A program made the position numbers and the translations under genes. Shown piece after piece: positions 39,677-47,522 of a stretch of DNA of 64,000 nucleotides. A model generated the notes under the pieces. That model ran no database searches, had not been told where the DNA came from, and saw only the letters and a program-made list of their open reading frames with translations. This stretch comes from a virus, in the IMG/VR virus record IMGVR_UViG_3300036770_003657, positions 124,001-188,000 of that record. One strand, written 5' to 3'. The number at the start of each line of letters is the position of its first letter. Within the stretch, counting starts at the first letter, position 1.

Positions 39677-40234
39677 ATGGCTACTTTTAAGGATTATCTA
39701 GCAGAAAGCAAAAAAGTCTATAACTTTAAAGTCAAAGTTGCAGGTGACTGTGCTCCTAAAGCACATGACATTTTAAAAGTGTCATTAAGTGAGTTTGAGT
39801 GTAATAGTGTAAGCAAACCTAAGCGTACGCCTATTACTGAAACACCTTTAGACTTTCCACATCAAAAGTTTAGTCATATAAACATTTTTGACATTAGTTG
39901 TAATTACCCAACTACCAGTCAAGTAATGGCAGCTAGAGTAGCTGAAGCATTAAAAATAAGCAATGCCTGTGTAATTGTAAAAAGTGAATTTGAAGAATTA
40001 GAGCAAACTAATAACTTAGAAGGATTTAAAAGGATTGGCACTAAAGCAGAATCTATATTGAATAAACCTTTAGAGGATGTTAGTGGACAAGACTTAGTAG
40101 GCGAAAAACGTCTAAGTTTTTTGAAAGAGTTAAACAAAGTTAAACACGCAGGTGAACAAGTTAAAGGTGTAAATGATCAATTATTAGCCAAGAGCGTGCC
40201 TACAGGATCATCACCAGAAAAGAAAGGACGCTAA
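39677..40234 (+). CDS. Conserved T4-like phage protein with 'MATFKDYLAE' opening
   Basis: I use ATG 39677, not the in-frame ATG at 39659, because the family begins 'MATFKDYLAESKKVYNFKVK' and 39659 would add six residues overlapping the gp16 stop. It encodes 185 residues. 'VYNFKVKVAGD', 'KRTPITETPLDFPHQKF', 'INIFDISCNYPTTSQVMAAR' and 'ISNACVIVKSEFEE' define a family that I associate with the packaging/head region of marine T4-like phages. It has an alpha/beta look with a charged helical C-terminus. The function is unknown; a head or core protein is plausible from position. An AATAAATA octamer at 39651-39658 could be a weak late promoter. Confidence 0.65.
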   Translation: MATFKDYLAESKKVYNFKVKVAGDCAPKAHDILKVSLSEFECNSVSKPKRTPITETPLDFPHQKFSHINIFDISCNYPTTSQVMAARVAEALKISNACVIVKSEFEELEQTNNLEGFKRIGTKAESILNKPLEDVSGQDLVGEKRLSFLKELNKVKHAGEQVKGVNDQLLAKSVPTGSSPEKKGR

Positions 40235-40235
40235 T

Positions 40236-40820
40236 ATGGATTTTAATAAATTATACAAAAAGATAGCAGATTTAGATCAAGGTCGTCAAATCCTAAAAGA
40301 GAGTGAACAACCTATTGAAGAATGTGGTATGATGGGTATGAGCCCAATGGGTGGTATGGATGATCGTCCTACCACAATGAGTGTAAACATGAATGCCAGT
40401 GGTGCAGAAGGTATTCGTGAACTATTAAACATCCTACAAGGTCAAGGTGATGATATGCCAGGTGGTATGGATGGTCCAGATGGCGGCCCAGCAGGTGTAC
40501 TAGTAGGTATGGATGGCCCAGATGGAGGAGATGATATAGGTCCCGACGGTGCTCCAGATATGCATGATCATGGTGATGAAGATCCAGGTCAAAAACCCAT
40601 GCTTGGTAAAGGTCCAGAAATGGATGAAGAATTTGCTAACACACCATCCCCTAGTATGGGATCAGTAGCTGATATGACTCCAACTGGTGATGATTTGAGT
40701 AGTAAAGGCGGTAATGAGGTTGGTCAAGTTGCAGGCGGTGGTAATCCATATACACAACCAATGGCAGAAAGTCTTCGCGGTAAATTGGCAGCATTATATC
40801 ACGAAATAAAAACTAGATAA
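40236..40820 (+). CDS. Acidic Met/Gly/Asp-rich conserved phage protein
   Basis: A 194-residue protein preceded by AAAGGA. The first 35 residues are helical ('MDFNKLYKKIADLDQGRQIL'). The centre is low complexity with 'GMMGMSPMGGMDD' and 'GMDGPDGGDDIGPDG', then 'ASGAEGIRELLNILQGQGDD'. The C-terminus 'MAESLRGKLAALYHEIKTR' is a short conserved helix seen at the end of related marine-phage proteins. Strong acidity and low complexity suggest a disordered assembly or scaffold-like role, but there is no direct evidence. Its stop overlaps the gp17 ATG by one base (TAATG). Confidence 0.6.
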   Translation: MDFNKLYKKIADLDQGRQILKESEQPIEECGMMGMSPMGGMDDRPTTMSVNMNASGAEGIRELLNILQGQGDDMPGGMDGPDGGPAGVLVGMDGPDGGDDIGPDGAPDMHDHGDEDPGQKPMLGKGPEMDEEFANTPSPSMGSVADMTPTGDDLSSKGGNEVGQVAGGGNPYTQPMAESLRGKLAALYHEIKTR

Positions 40821-42403
40821 TGGCCAAGTCGCTTGATGGTGTACTAACCAAAAAAGCACATAAGAAGGAAAAGTACACCGAGGATCAAATAGAACATTTA
40901 TTATTATGTAGTGATCCTGAAACTGGCTACTTACATTTTAGTAAACATTTTTATTTCATTCAACACCCAGTAAAGGGTAAACTATTATTTGAGCCTTTTG
41001 GATTCCAAGAAAGGCTTATGTATGCTTACCATAATCATAGATTCACTGTAAACATGCTACCACGTCAGATGGGCAAGACTACTTGTGCGGCCTGTTATCT
41101 TTTATGGTATGCCATGTTTATTCCAGATCAAACAATCCTTATAGCAGCCCACAAGTACACAGGTGCATATGAAATTATGCAGCGTATTAGATATGCGTAT
41201 GAATTATGCCCTGACTTTATTCGTAGTGGTGTTATTAACTATAACAAAGGTAGTATAGAATTTGACAACGGTAGTCGTATTGTTAGTGCTACAACTACTA
41301 ACAATACTGGTCGTGGTATGAGTATATCCTTACTATATTGTGATGAGTTTGCGTTTGTACAACCTAATATAGCAGATGAGTTTTGGACTAGTATAAGCCC
41401 AACACTAGCCACTGGTGGTCGTGCTATTATCACCAGCACACCAAATAGTGACGAGGATACATTTGCTAACATATGGAAAGAAGCTAATAATAAGTTTGAT
41501 GAGCATGGAAATGAGCAAGAATTAGGGTTGAATGGATTTTTCCCATTTACCTGTAGTTGGAATGAACACCCAGATCGTGATGAAAAATGGGCTAGAGAAG
41601 AACAAGGTCGTATTGGTGAAGAACGATTTCGTCGTGAATATGGCTGTGAGTTCTTGATCTATGATGAAACATTAATTAACAGTATTAGATTAAGTGAACT
41701 TGTAGGTAGAGAACCAATATTTAAAATGGGTCAAACACGTTGGTATAATAAGGTTAATCCTGAAATGTTATATCTTGTAGCAGTTGATCCTAGTTTAGGA
41801 ACAGGTGGAAACTATAGTGCCATTGTGGTATTTGAATTACCTTCATTTAAACAGGTAGCAGAGTGGTATCATAACACTACACCTATACAAGGTCAAATCA
41901 AAGTACTTAAGGATATACTAGATTATCTTGAAGATCAAATGGAAGGCAATACCAATAATATATATTGGAGTATAGAAAATAATACTGTTGGCGAAGCTGG
42001 ACTAGTTGTTATACGTGACTTAGGTGAAGAAAAATTTCCTGGGCTTATGATCAGTGAACCAATACGTAAAGGTCACGTACGCAAGTTTCGTAAAGGATTT
42101 AACACCACGCACAATGCTAAAATTGCTGCCTGTGCTAGACTAAAACACTTAATTGAAACTGGGCAAATGACCATATGTAGTAAGCCCATGATCAGTGAAT
42201 TAAAGACATTTGTTGCTCATGGATTCAGTTTCAAAGCTAAAGAAGGTGATAATGACGATCTTGTCAGTGCCTTATTATTACTGTGTAGAATGAGCGCTCT
42301 AGTAGCAGATTGGGATCCAAGAGTGTTTGAAAGCTTGAGTGGTGTACACAATGAGGATGATTTTATAGCACCATTACCAATATTCCTTTCCCAAAGTTTC
42401 TAA
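40820..42403 (+). CDS. 17: Large terminase subunit (packaging ATPase and nuclease), gp17-like
   Basis: A 527-residue protein. ATPase motifs: Walker A 'PRQMGKT' at 81-87 (T4 has SRQLGKT), Walker B 'LLYCDEF' with D175 E176, coupling motif 'TSTPNS' near 205. Nuclease domain: 'YLVAVDPSLGTGGNYSAIVV' with D323, 'WSIENNTVGEAGL', and the final acidic 'DNDDLVSALLLLCRM', all RNase H-like headful nuclease motifs. It powers DNA translocation into the prohead through the portal and cuts the concatemer. Shorter than T4 gp17 (610), mostly by lacking N-terminal residues. It overlaps the preceding gene by one base. Confidence 0.95.
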   Translation: MAKSLDGVLTKKAHKKEKYTEDQIEHLLLCSDPETGYLHFSKHFYFIQHPVKGKLLFEPFGFQERLMYAYHNHRFTVNMLPRQMGKTTCAACYLLWYAMFIPDQTILIAAHKYTGAYEIMQRIRYAYELCPDFIRSGVINYNKGSIEFDNGSRIVSATTTNNTGRGMSISLLYCDEFAFVQPNIADEFWTSISPTLATGGRAIITSTPNSDEDTFANIWKEANNKFDEHGNEQELGLNGFFPFTCSWNEHPDRDEKWAREEQGRIGEERFRREYGCEFLIYDETLINSIRLSELVGREPIFKMGQTRWYNKVNPEMLYLVAVDPSLGTGGNYSAIVVFELPSFKQVAEWYHNTTPIQGQIKVLKDILDYLEDQMEGNTNNIYWSIENNTVGEAGLVVIRDLGEEKFPGLMISEPIRKGHVRKFRKGFNTTHNAKIAACARLKHLIETGQMTICSKPMISELKTFVAHGFSFKAKEGDNDDLVSALLLLCRMSALVADWDPRVFESLSGVHNEDDFIAPLPIFLSQSF

Positions 42404-42409
42404 TAAATA
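42402..42409 (+). promoter_or_regulatory. AATAAATA octamer between gp17 and the 733-residue gene
   Basis: One base off TATAAATA, six bases before ATG 42415 in a short gap. It overlaps the gp17 stop codon. A weak candidate, supported mainly by recurrence of the same octamer in other gaps. Confidence 0.3.
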
Positions 42410-42414
42410 ATACT

Positions 42415-44616
42415 ATGAGTGCAAATTTCGAACGAATAGCTATAGATTTGGGTCGTCAATTACAGACTAGATTTCCTAGCCTACAAAAAAGTACAGGTGA
42501 TGACAAACCTATAGATGGAGTAAATTTAACGGACAAAGACGCACGTAAGTTTAACTTTGATTTTGTTGATGAAAATGGGCAAAAACTAGTCAATGTCACA
42601 GTAAGCCTTAATGAAAAAGAAGAAGATGGTGATGGTCCAGGATTGGACGTAAGTTGGAATGATCGTGTTAATAGTAGAGCATGGGATAGGTTTATACGCA
42701 GCATATTGCCCAAGTTTGCTCAAACACATGGATTAAATTTTAACGCACAAAATCCTAGTCAAAGTAATCTAGTAAAAAGAAGTTCCGTTGGGGAAGGTAA
42801 GATGAATGAATCAAAATTGTTTGGTACCAGTAAAACTAGCTACCAAGAAATAGGTGAAGCTAAAATTATTGTAAGGCACAGTCAGCCTATTAATTTTAAT
42901 GCTCCAAATGGAAGAACACAGCATATTGAAAACATTTATGTGGAAAACAGCATAGGTGAAAGATTTCGTTATCCTATTAAACACTTGAACGGTGCTAGGG
43001 CAATGGGTCGTCATATTGCAGAAGGTGGCAGCTTCTTTGACGATATTGGAAATTATATTATTGGACTAAGCGAGGAACTCAGTAAGCTAAGAGTGTTTAA
43101 ACACTATGTTGATCGTAGTCCAGTTGTTAGCGAAAGTATGAGCAATATACAAGCTAAAGTTATTGATCGTATTACAGGTATTAAAGAAGAAATACATAGC
43201 TTACAAACTAACAAATATTATGGTCAATTTAAAGAAAGTTTTAGAAAAAGTAAAAATGTTGACGTACCAGAAGATATCTTAAATGATTGGATTGATCGTT
43301 TAACTGTACGCAGTTTTAATGAAGAACTTAAGGATGCGTTTCCATATATCTACAGACTAGTTGATGAAACACAGATACCTATTAAAGAACTTACAGCTGA
43401 TGATATATTGGAAGATGATAAAGAGAAGGAATACGATGACAATGATCCACCATTTGATCCAGACCCACCTAAGAAAAAGAAGGAAGCTGGTGATAAAGCA
43501 GAACACGGTGGACATAGTCGTGCCAAACATCTTGCTAAGAGCGCAATGAAAGATGTTAAAGAATTTAGTACTTTTGAACGTTATCTAAATCAAATTGTCA
43601 GTGAGACAGATGATTTATTCAATGCTGATGAGGAAGTACAAGCACAGGCAATGGAAAGTTTAAAGAATTTATTTGCCAGTGAAGTACCTTTAGGAACAAA
43701 TGGTAATAATGCTGTAGATAGTATATCTGGCGTCATTGATGAGAAAAAGTTGAATAAGGCTTTTGAATTGTTAGCAGAACTTGGTTTAGATGAAATGGAT
43801 GCTAGACCAATCATTAATGAGTTTCTAAAATCATATGATGCAGAAAATGGAACAGATTTAAGTGGGAAGTTAGGATATGAACCAGGAGTTTCATCCACTC
43901 CACCACCTGCACCAGAACCTGCTGCACCACCTCCTGAAGCAGCAGCTCCAGAACCTGCAGCAGCTCCAGAACCTGCAGCTCCACCTCCTGAAGCAGCAGC
44001 CCCTCCAGCAGCCCCACCTGTTGATCCTATGGCAGGCGGAGCAGCACCTGGACCAATGATACCAAATCCAGCAGCTCCACCTATGATGGAGGGAAGGATG
44101 ATGCATCGTATTGTGGATGAAATTTTTAGTAGAGTCAGTGGCTTCTTCAATGAGAACAATGGTACATTTACTATTGGTGAAGAAGGGTTTGTTACCAAGA
44201 TGTGTAAAGAGCTTAAGGAAAAATATCATATTGATCCAAAACATCCTAAGTCAGAAATGTTTGATCGTATGGTAGAAGGTGCCTGTGCTCGTATTATGGA
44301 AAAGATGAAGCAAAAGCATCAAGCAGAAAGTGATCACGCCCGTATGTTAGAACTTTCTGGTATGATGCCAAATCAAGATGTGGCGGAAAATAGAGCTGCT
44401 ATGCTAACACCTGATGAAATGGTCGCTATTTTTACTAAAGAAAAAACCCAGGATCAAATAGATGCAGAAAGAGTAGCGAAAGGTCTTCCACCAAGCAGAC
44501 CAGGTTGGACACCACCACCTACTACAGGACAAGCAAAGAAACCAGTTCAAGGTCAAGGTAATGTTAGAGAAGGTGATGAGTTAGGTAGAGTATTAAAAAT
44601 AGCAGGATTACGATAG
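42415..44616 (+). CDS. Large conserved virion-associated protein of marine T4-like phages
   Basis: A 733-residue protein. Residues 1-130 open 'FERIAIDLGRQLQTRFPSLQ' and 'RKFNFDFVDENGQKLVNVTV'. Residues about 135-220 contain the best conserved block: 'MNESKLFGTSKTSYQEIGEA', 'IIVRHSQPINFNAPNGRTQH', 'IENIYVENSIGERFRYPIKH', 'LNGARAMGRHIAEGG'. A helical part follows ('WIDRLTVRSFNEELKDAFPY'). Residues about 490-565 are a Pro/Ala linker, then another folded segment ('GTFTIGEEGFVTKMCKELKE') and a disordered tail. I recognise the conserved block from structural proteins of marine T4-likes. It has no enzymatic motif; an internal head or core protein is a guess. It is the last gene before the gp32 control region. 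Confidence 0.65.
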   Translation: MSANFERIAIDLGRQLQTRFPSLQKSTGDDKPIDGVNLTDKDARKFNFDFVDENGQKLVNVTVSLNEKEEDGDGPGLDVSWNDRVNSRAWDRFIRSILPKFAQTHGLNFNAQNPSQSNLVKRSSVGEGKMNESKLFGTSKTSYQEIGEAKIIVRHSQPINFNAPNGRTQHIENIYVENSIGERFRYPIKHLNGARAMGRHIAEGGSFFDDIGNYIIGLSEELSKLRVFKHYVDRSPVVSESMSNIQAKVIDRITGIKEEIHSLQTNKYYGQFKESFRKSKNVDVPEDILNDWIDRLTVRSFNEELKDAFPYIYRLVDETQIPIKELTADDILEDDKEKEYDDNDPPFDPDPPKKKKEAGDKAEHGGHSRAKHLAKSAMKDVKEFSTFERYLNQIVSETDDLFNADEEVQAQAMESLKNLFASEVPLGTNGNNAVDSISGVIDEKKLNKAFELLAELGLDEMDARPIINEFLKSYDAENGTDLSGKLGYEPGVSSTPPPAPEPAAPPPEAAAPEPAAAPEPAAPPPEAAAPPAAPPVDPMAGGAAPGPMIPNPAAPPMMEGRMMHRIVDEIFSRVSGFFNENNGTFTIGEEGFVTKMCKELKEKYHIDPKHPKSEMFDRMVEGACARIMEKMKQKHQAESDHARMLELSGMMPNQDVAENRAAMLTPDEMVAIFTKEKTQDQIDAERVAKGLPPSRPGWTPPPTTGQAKKPVQGQGNVREGDELGRVLKIAGLR

Positions 44617-44633
44617 ATTTAATCTACCTTTTT
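44614..44633 (+). terminator. Weak terminator-like hairpin after the 733-residue gene
   Basis: TAGAT (44614-44618) and ATCTA (44622-44626) can pair around TTA, followed by CCTTTTT. The stem is short and all A+T-rich apart from one pair, so this is tentative. Confidence 0.3.
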
Positions 44634-44635
44634 AC

Positions 44636-44664
44636 TTGATTTTATAAATACAAACGCATACAAT
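44636..44664 (+). promoter_or_regulatory. Candidate sigma70-type promoter for gp32
   Basis: TTGATT (44636-44641), 17 bases, TACAAT (44659-44664). The spacing is ideal, with two mismatches at -35 and one at -10. It overlaps the late octamer at 44643 and the inverted repeat at 44652, giving gp32 both an early/middle and a late start, as is known for T4 gene 32. Confidence 0.45.
44643..44650 (+). promoter_or_regulatory. Exact late-promoter octamer upstream of gp32
   Basis: TATAAATA, identical to the T4 late consensus and to the octamer before gp19. Expected start is near 44656, about 90 bases before the gp32 ATG. Confidence 0.6.
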
Positions 44665-44678
44665 ACAAGTATGCGTTT
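44652..44678 (+). promoter_or_regulatory. Perfect 10-bp inverted repeat in the gp32 control region
   Basis: AAACGCATAC (44652-44661) and GTATGCGTTT (44669-44678) are exact inverse copies around AATACAA, followed by TGTTTG. It may be an intrinsic terminator for the upstream operon (stem then T-rich), an operator covering the -10 of the sigma70 candidate, or a 5' mRNA structure. The sequence cannot decide. Confidence 0.55.
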
Positions 44679-44700
44679 TGTTTGACAGGGCGTCAGACAT

Positions 44701-44730
44701 ATAGGCAAATTTTAAACAACATAGGCAAAT
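44701..44730 (+). promoter_or_regulatory. Direct repeats ATAGGCAAAT in the gp32 leader
   Basis: ATAGGCAAAT occurs at 44701-44710 and again at 44721-44730, exactly 20 bases apart, just before the AGGAGA Shine-Dalgarno and the ATG at 44745. Because T4 gp32 represses its own translation by binding an unstructured leader, these copies are a candidate autoregulatory site. Confidence 0.45.
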
Positions 44731-44744
44731 ATAGGAGAAACACT

Positions 44745-45725
44745 ATGGCAACTTTGGCAGAAATTAGGGCAAAACTTAAAGAGCAAGAACTTAAAGGCGG
44801 ATCAACAGGAGGCGGAGACCTCACAATTTATCCCTTCTGGAACTTAAAAGAAGGTGGCGAAAGCACAGTAAGATTCCTTCCAGATGGCGATTCAAGCAAC
44901 ACATTCTTTTGGGTAGAGCGTGCTGTAATCAAACTTGAATTCGCTGGAATCAAAGGTGAAACAGATAACAAAAAAGCAAGTGTACAAGTTCCTTGTATGG
45001 AAATGTATGGCGAATCTTGCCCAATTCTTAATGAAGTGCGTCCTTGGTTTAAGGATCCCAACCTTGAAGCAATGGGTCGTAAGTATTGGAAGAAGCGTAG
45101 TTATTTGTTCCAAGGTTTTGTAGTGGAAGATGGCCTTAAGGAAGATACACTTCCAGAAAATCCTGTGCGTAGATTCATTATTGGTCCACAAATCTTTACT
45201 CTTATCAAAGGTGCTTTGATGGATCCAGAGATGGAAGATCTACCCACTGACGTAGTTAATGGTGTAGATTTTAAACTAATCAAATCAAGCAAAGGTGGTT
45301 ATGCTGATTATGGTACAAGCAAGTGGAGTCGTCGTAGTCGTCCACTAAATGAGAAGGAACAAGCAGCATTAAAAGAGCATGGCTTGTTTAATCTTAAAGA
45401 TTTCCTTCCCAAGAAGCCCACTGAAGTTGAACTCAAGGTTATCAAAGAAATGTTTGAAGCCAGTGTAGATGGTGAAGCATTTGATATGGATCGTTGGGGT
45501 CAATATTACAAGCCCAGCGGAGCAAGTGCCCGTACTGGTGATCCAATGGCTACTGGTCGTAATAGTGATACTACAACAGTAGAAGAGCCAGATATGGATG
45601 AGGACGTTAAATCAACACCTAAGGCAGTGTCTAAACCTGCCCCAAAGGCTACAGATGATTCAAAGAGCCCAGACAGTCGTGCTGGTGACATCTTAGCAAT
45701 GATTCGCAATCGTAACAAGCAATAA
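44745..45725 (+). CDS. 32: Single-stranded DNA-binding protein, gp32-like
   Basis: The start is ATG 44745 with AGGAGA at 44732-44737; the frame is open back to a TTG at 44682, but that stretch is leader. 326 residues. 'TIYPFWNLKEGGESTVRFLP' and 'ERAVIKLEFAG' form the OB-like core. 'VPCMEMYGESCPILNEVRPW' covers the T4 zinc region; only C84 and C92 remain, because the fourth ligand of T4 ('CPVC') is replaced by 'CPIL' and the His ligand is absent. The C-terminus is acidic then basic ('DMDEDVKSTPKAVSKPAPKA'). gp32 coats single strands and recruits UvsX/UvsY; it lies directly upstream of uvsX. Confidence 0.9.
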   Translation: MATLAEIRAKLKEQELKGGSTGGGDLTIYPFWNLKEGGESTVRFLPDGDSSNTFFWVERAVIKLEFAGIKGETDNKKASVQVPCMEMYGESCPILNEVRPWFKDPNLEAMGRKYWKKRSYLFQGFVVEDGLKEDTLPENPVRRFIIGPQIFTLIKGALMDPEMEDLPTDVVNGVDFKLIKSSKGGYADYGTSKWSRRSRPLNEKEQAALKEHGLFNLKDFLPKKPTEVELKVIKEMFEASVDGEAFDMDRWGQYYKPSGASARTGDPMATGRNSDTTTVEEPDMDEDVKSTPKAVSKPAPKATDDSKSPDSRAGDILAMIRNRNKQ

Positions 45726-45734
45726 AAAACTATA

Positions 45735-45764
45735 TGACTCGGGCTTTACGCTCGAGTCACCTTT
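45735..45764 (+). terminator. Hairpin between gp32 and uvsX
   Basis: TGACTCG (45735-45741) pairs with CGAGTCA (45753-45759), extended by G-T, G-C and C-G inside, leaving a five-base loop. CCTTTT follows. The stem is strong but the T run is short, so it may only attenuate transcription or protect the abundant gp32 mRNA 3' end. Confidence 0.6.
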
Positions 45765-45776
45765 TGGGAGATTTGT

Positions 45777-46835
45777 ATGGCTACAAAGGCATTCGATTTA
45801 AGTAAATTTCGTAAAACATTAACAAAGAGCATTGATGGACTTGGTGTAGGCTTTAATGATCCTACTGATTGGGTCAGCACCGGCAATTATGCTCTAAACT
45901 ATTTGATTAGTAGTGACTTTAAGAAAGGTGTACCACTTGGTAAGGTCACTGTATTTGCTGGTGAGAGTGGTGCAGGTAAGAGTTATATCTGTAGTGGTAA
46001 TTTGATTAAAAATGCTCAAGAACAAGGTATTTTTGTTGTATTAGTTGACAGTGAAAATGCCTTGGATAAGGCATGGCTTGAAGCGTTGGGTGTTAGCACT
46101 GATGAGTCAAAACTTCTTAAGCTTAATATGGCAATGATTGATGATGTTGCTAAGACTATAAGTGAGTTTATGAAGGAATATAAGGCCATGCCAGAAGATT
46201 CTAAGCCTAAAGTATTGTTTGTAATTGATAGTTTGGGTATGTTATTGACTCCTACTGATGTTGATCAGTTCGAAGCAGGCAATATGAAGGGTGACATGGG
46301 CCGTAAGCCTAAGGCATTGACCAGTTTAGTTCGTAACTGTGTTAATATGTTTGGTAGTCACAATGTAGGTCTTGTTGCTACCAATCATACATATGCTAGT
46401 CAAGACATGTTTGACCCAGATGACAAGATCAGTGGTGGTCAAGGTTTTATATATGCATCAAGTATTGTAGTTGCCATGAAGAAGCTTAAGTTAAAAGAAG
46501 ATGAAGATGGTAACAAGATCAGTCAAGTTAAGGGTATACGTAGTGCCTGTAAGATTATGAAGACTAGATATGCTAAACCTTTTGAGAATATTCAAATTAA
46601 GATTCCTTATGAGACAGGAATGGATCCTTATAGTGGTCTAGTAGACTTATTTGAAGAAAAGGGTATCTTAGTACAGCAAGGTAATAGGCTTAAGTTCGTT
46701 GATAGTACTGGTAAAGAGCATTTATTTTACAGAAAAGAATGGAAAAGTGATAAATTAGATATGATAATGGCGGATTTTCCCAATATCAAAATAAAAGATG
46801 AAGTCATTTTAGAGGAAACTGTAGAACATGAATGA
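45777..46835 (+). CDS. uvsX: UvsX, RecA-like strand-exchange recombinase
   Basis: A 352-residue protein with GGGAGA upstream. Walker A 'GESGAGKS' is at 62-69 and Walker B 'VLFVIDSL' has D151. 'VSTGNYALNYLISSDFKKGV' precedes the P-loop, and 'VGLVATNHTYASQDMFDPDD' with 'KISGGQGFIYASSIVVAMKK' is the DNA-binding/ATPase-coupling core typical of T4-like UvsX rather than bacterial RecA. It performs strand invasion for recombination-dependent replication with gp32 and UvsY, both encoded alongside. Length is close to T4 UvsX (391). Its end overlaps the next small gene by 8 bases. Confidence 0.95.
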   Translation: MATKAFDLSKFRKTLTKSIDGLGVGFNDPTDWVSTGNYALNYLISSDFKKGVPLGKVTVFAGESGAGKSYICSGNLIKNAQEQGIFVVLVDSENALDKAWLEALGVSTDESKLLKLNMAMIDDVAKTISEFMKEYKAMPEDSKPKVLFVIDSLGMLLTPTDVDQFEAGNMKGDMGRKPKALTSLVRNCVNMFGSHNVGLVATNHTYASQDMFDPDDKISGGQGFIYASSIVVAMKKLKLKEDEDGNKISQVKGIRSACKIMKTRYAKPFENIQIKIPYETGMDPYSGLVDLFEEKGILVQQGNRLKFVDSTGKEHLFYRKEWKSDKLDMIMADFPNIKIKDEVILEETVEHE

Positions 46836-47067
46836 TACACAAATTGGAGAAGTATGGTTATTCTTCAAGGAATATTTGCGTAAGGAAGATATTAGCAATG
46901 CTGCGGAAGCTTTTGTAGATCTATTAGCAGATTTTAACATTAAAGATAAGGTATTACAAGGTGCAGTAGGTTTTGACCCAGACTTAGACACAGCTATTGA
47001 ATATTATTTAGAAGATGATAGTGAAGAAGAATACGAAGAGGATTATGACGAAGACGACGAGTACTAA
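46828..47067 (+). CDS. Small acidic conserved protein between uvsX and uvsY
   Basis: A 79-residue protein. Residues 1-58 ('IGEVWLFFKEYLRKEDISNA', 'AEAFVDLLADFNIKDKVLQG', 'DPDLDTAIEYYLED') form a helical family that I recognise next to uvsX in marine T4-like phages. The last 20 residues are almost entirely Asp, Glu and Tyr. Its role is unknown. The acidic tail and position between two recombination genes suggest an interaction with gp32, UvsX or UvsY, but this is inference. The start overlaps uvsX; uvsY begins 2 bases after the stop. Confidence 0.7.
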   Translation: MNDTQIGEVWLFFKEYLRKEDISNAAEAFVDLLADFNIKDKVLQGAVGFDPDLDTAIEYYLEDDSEEEYEEDYDEDDEY

Positions 47068-47069
47068 TT

Positions 47070-47522
47070 ATGTGGTACTCTAAAATATTAAAAGATATTA
47101 CTGTATTACCTGATGCTATTGATTACTATACTAACGAGTTAAGTGAAGCTAAACTAGATGCTCGTATAACGGGAAATATTGAAAAGGCAGCTGCCAGCAT
47201 GCCTGGTATAGTAGAACATAGGTTTGGACAATTACAGGAAATTGAAGCAATTTTAGAGTACCTCAATATAGAACTAAGACAACTTAAAAGTCAGCATTTT
47301 CGTAAATATTTAGAAAATTATCAAAGAGCATTGAGTAGTAGGGATTGTGACCGTTATGTAGAAGGTGAATCAGATGTAGTTGATATGGAAAAAATCATCA
47401 ACGAGTTTGCCCTTCTACGTAATAAATGGTTAGGAATCACAAAGGCGTTGGATGTCAAGCAGTGGCAGCTAAGTAATGTAATTAAATTACGAACTGCGGG
47501 AATGGAAGATGCAACATTATGA
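47070..47522 (+). CDS. uvsY: UvsY, recombination mediator
   Basis: A 150-residue helical protein, near the 137 of T4 UvsY. 'ITGNIEKAAASMPGIVEHRF', 'GQLQEIEAILEYLNIELRQL', 'FRKYLENYQRALSSRDCDRY', 'SDVVDMEKIINEFALLRNKW' and 'LRTAGMEDATL' match the UvsY pattern of marine T4-like phages. UvsY hexamers load UvsX onto gp32-coated single strands. Its neighbours gp32 and uvsX complete the mediator system. It overlaps the following cupin gene by 14 bases, so the recombination operon runs straight into the accessory region. Confidence 0.85.
   Translation: MWYSKILKDITVLPDAIDYYTNELSEAKLDARITGNIEKAAASMPGIVEHRFGQLQEIEAILEYLNIELRQLKSQHFRKYLENYQRALSSRDCDRYVEGESDVVDMEKIINEFALLRNKWLGITKALDVKQWQLSNVIKLRTAGMEDATL

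Noticed and set aside
40470-40560. A second collagen-like protein, suggested by 'GMDGPDGGP' and 'GMDGPDGGDDIGPDG' in the 194-residue protein.
   Set aside because: Glycine is not kept at every third residue and the stretch is short. It is better described as an acidic low-complexity linker.
43590-44198. A 202-codon minus-strand frame opposite the Pro/Ala linker of the 733-residue protein.
   Set aside because: It is the complement of a Pro/Ala-rich segment, which gives Gly/Ala-rich antisense without stops. There is no ribosome site and no family resemblance.
44682-44744. Extended gp32 start at TTG 44682.
   Set aside because: The ATG at 44745 has AGGAGA at the right distance, the extra residues do not belong to the family, and the stretch holds leader repeats.
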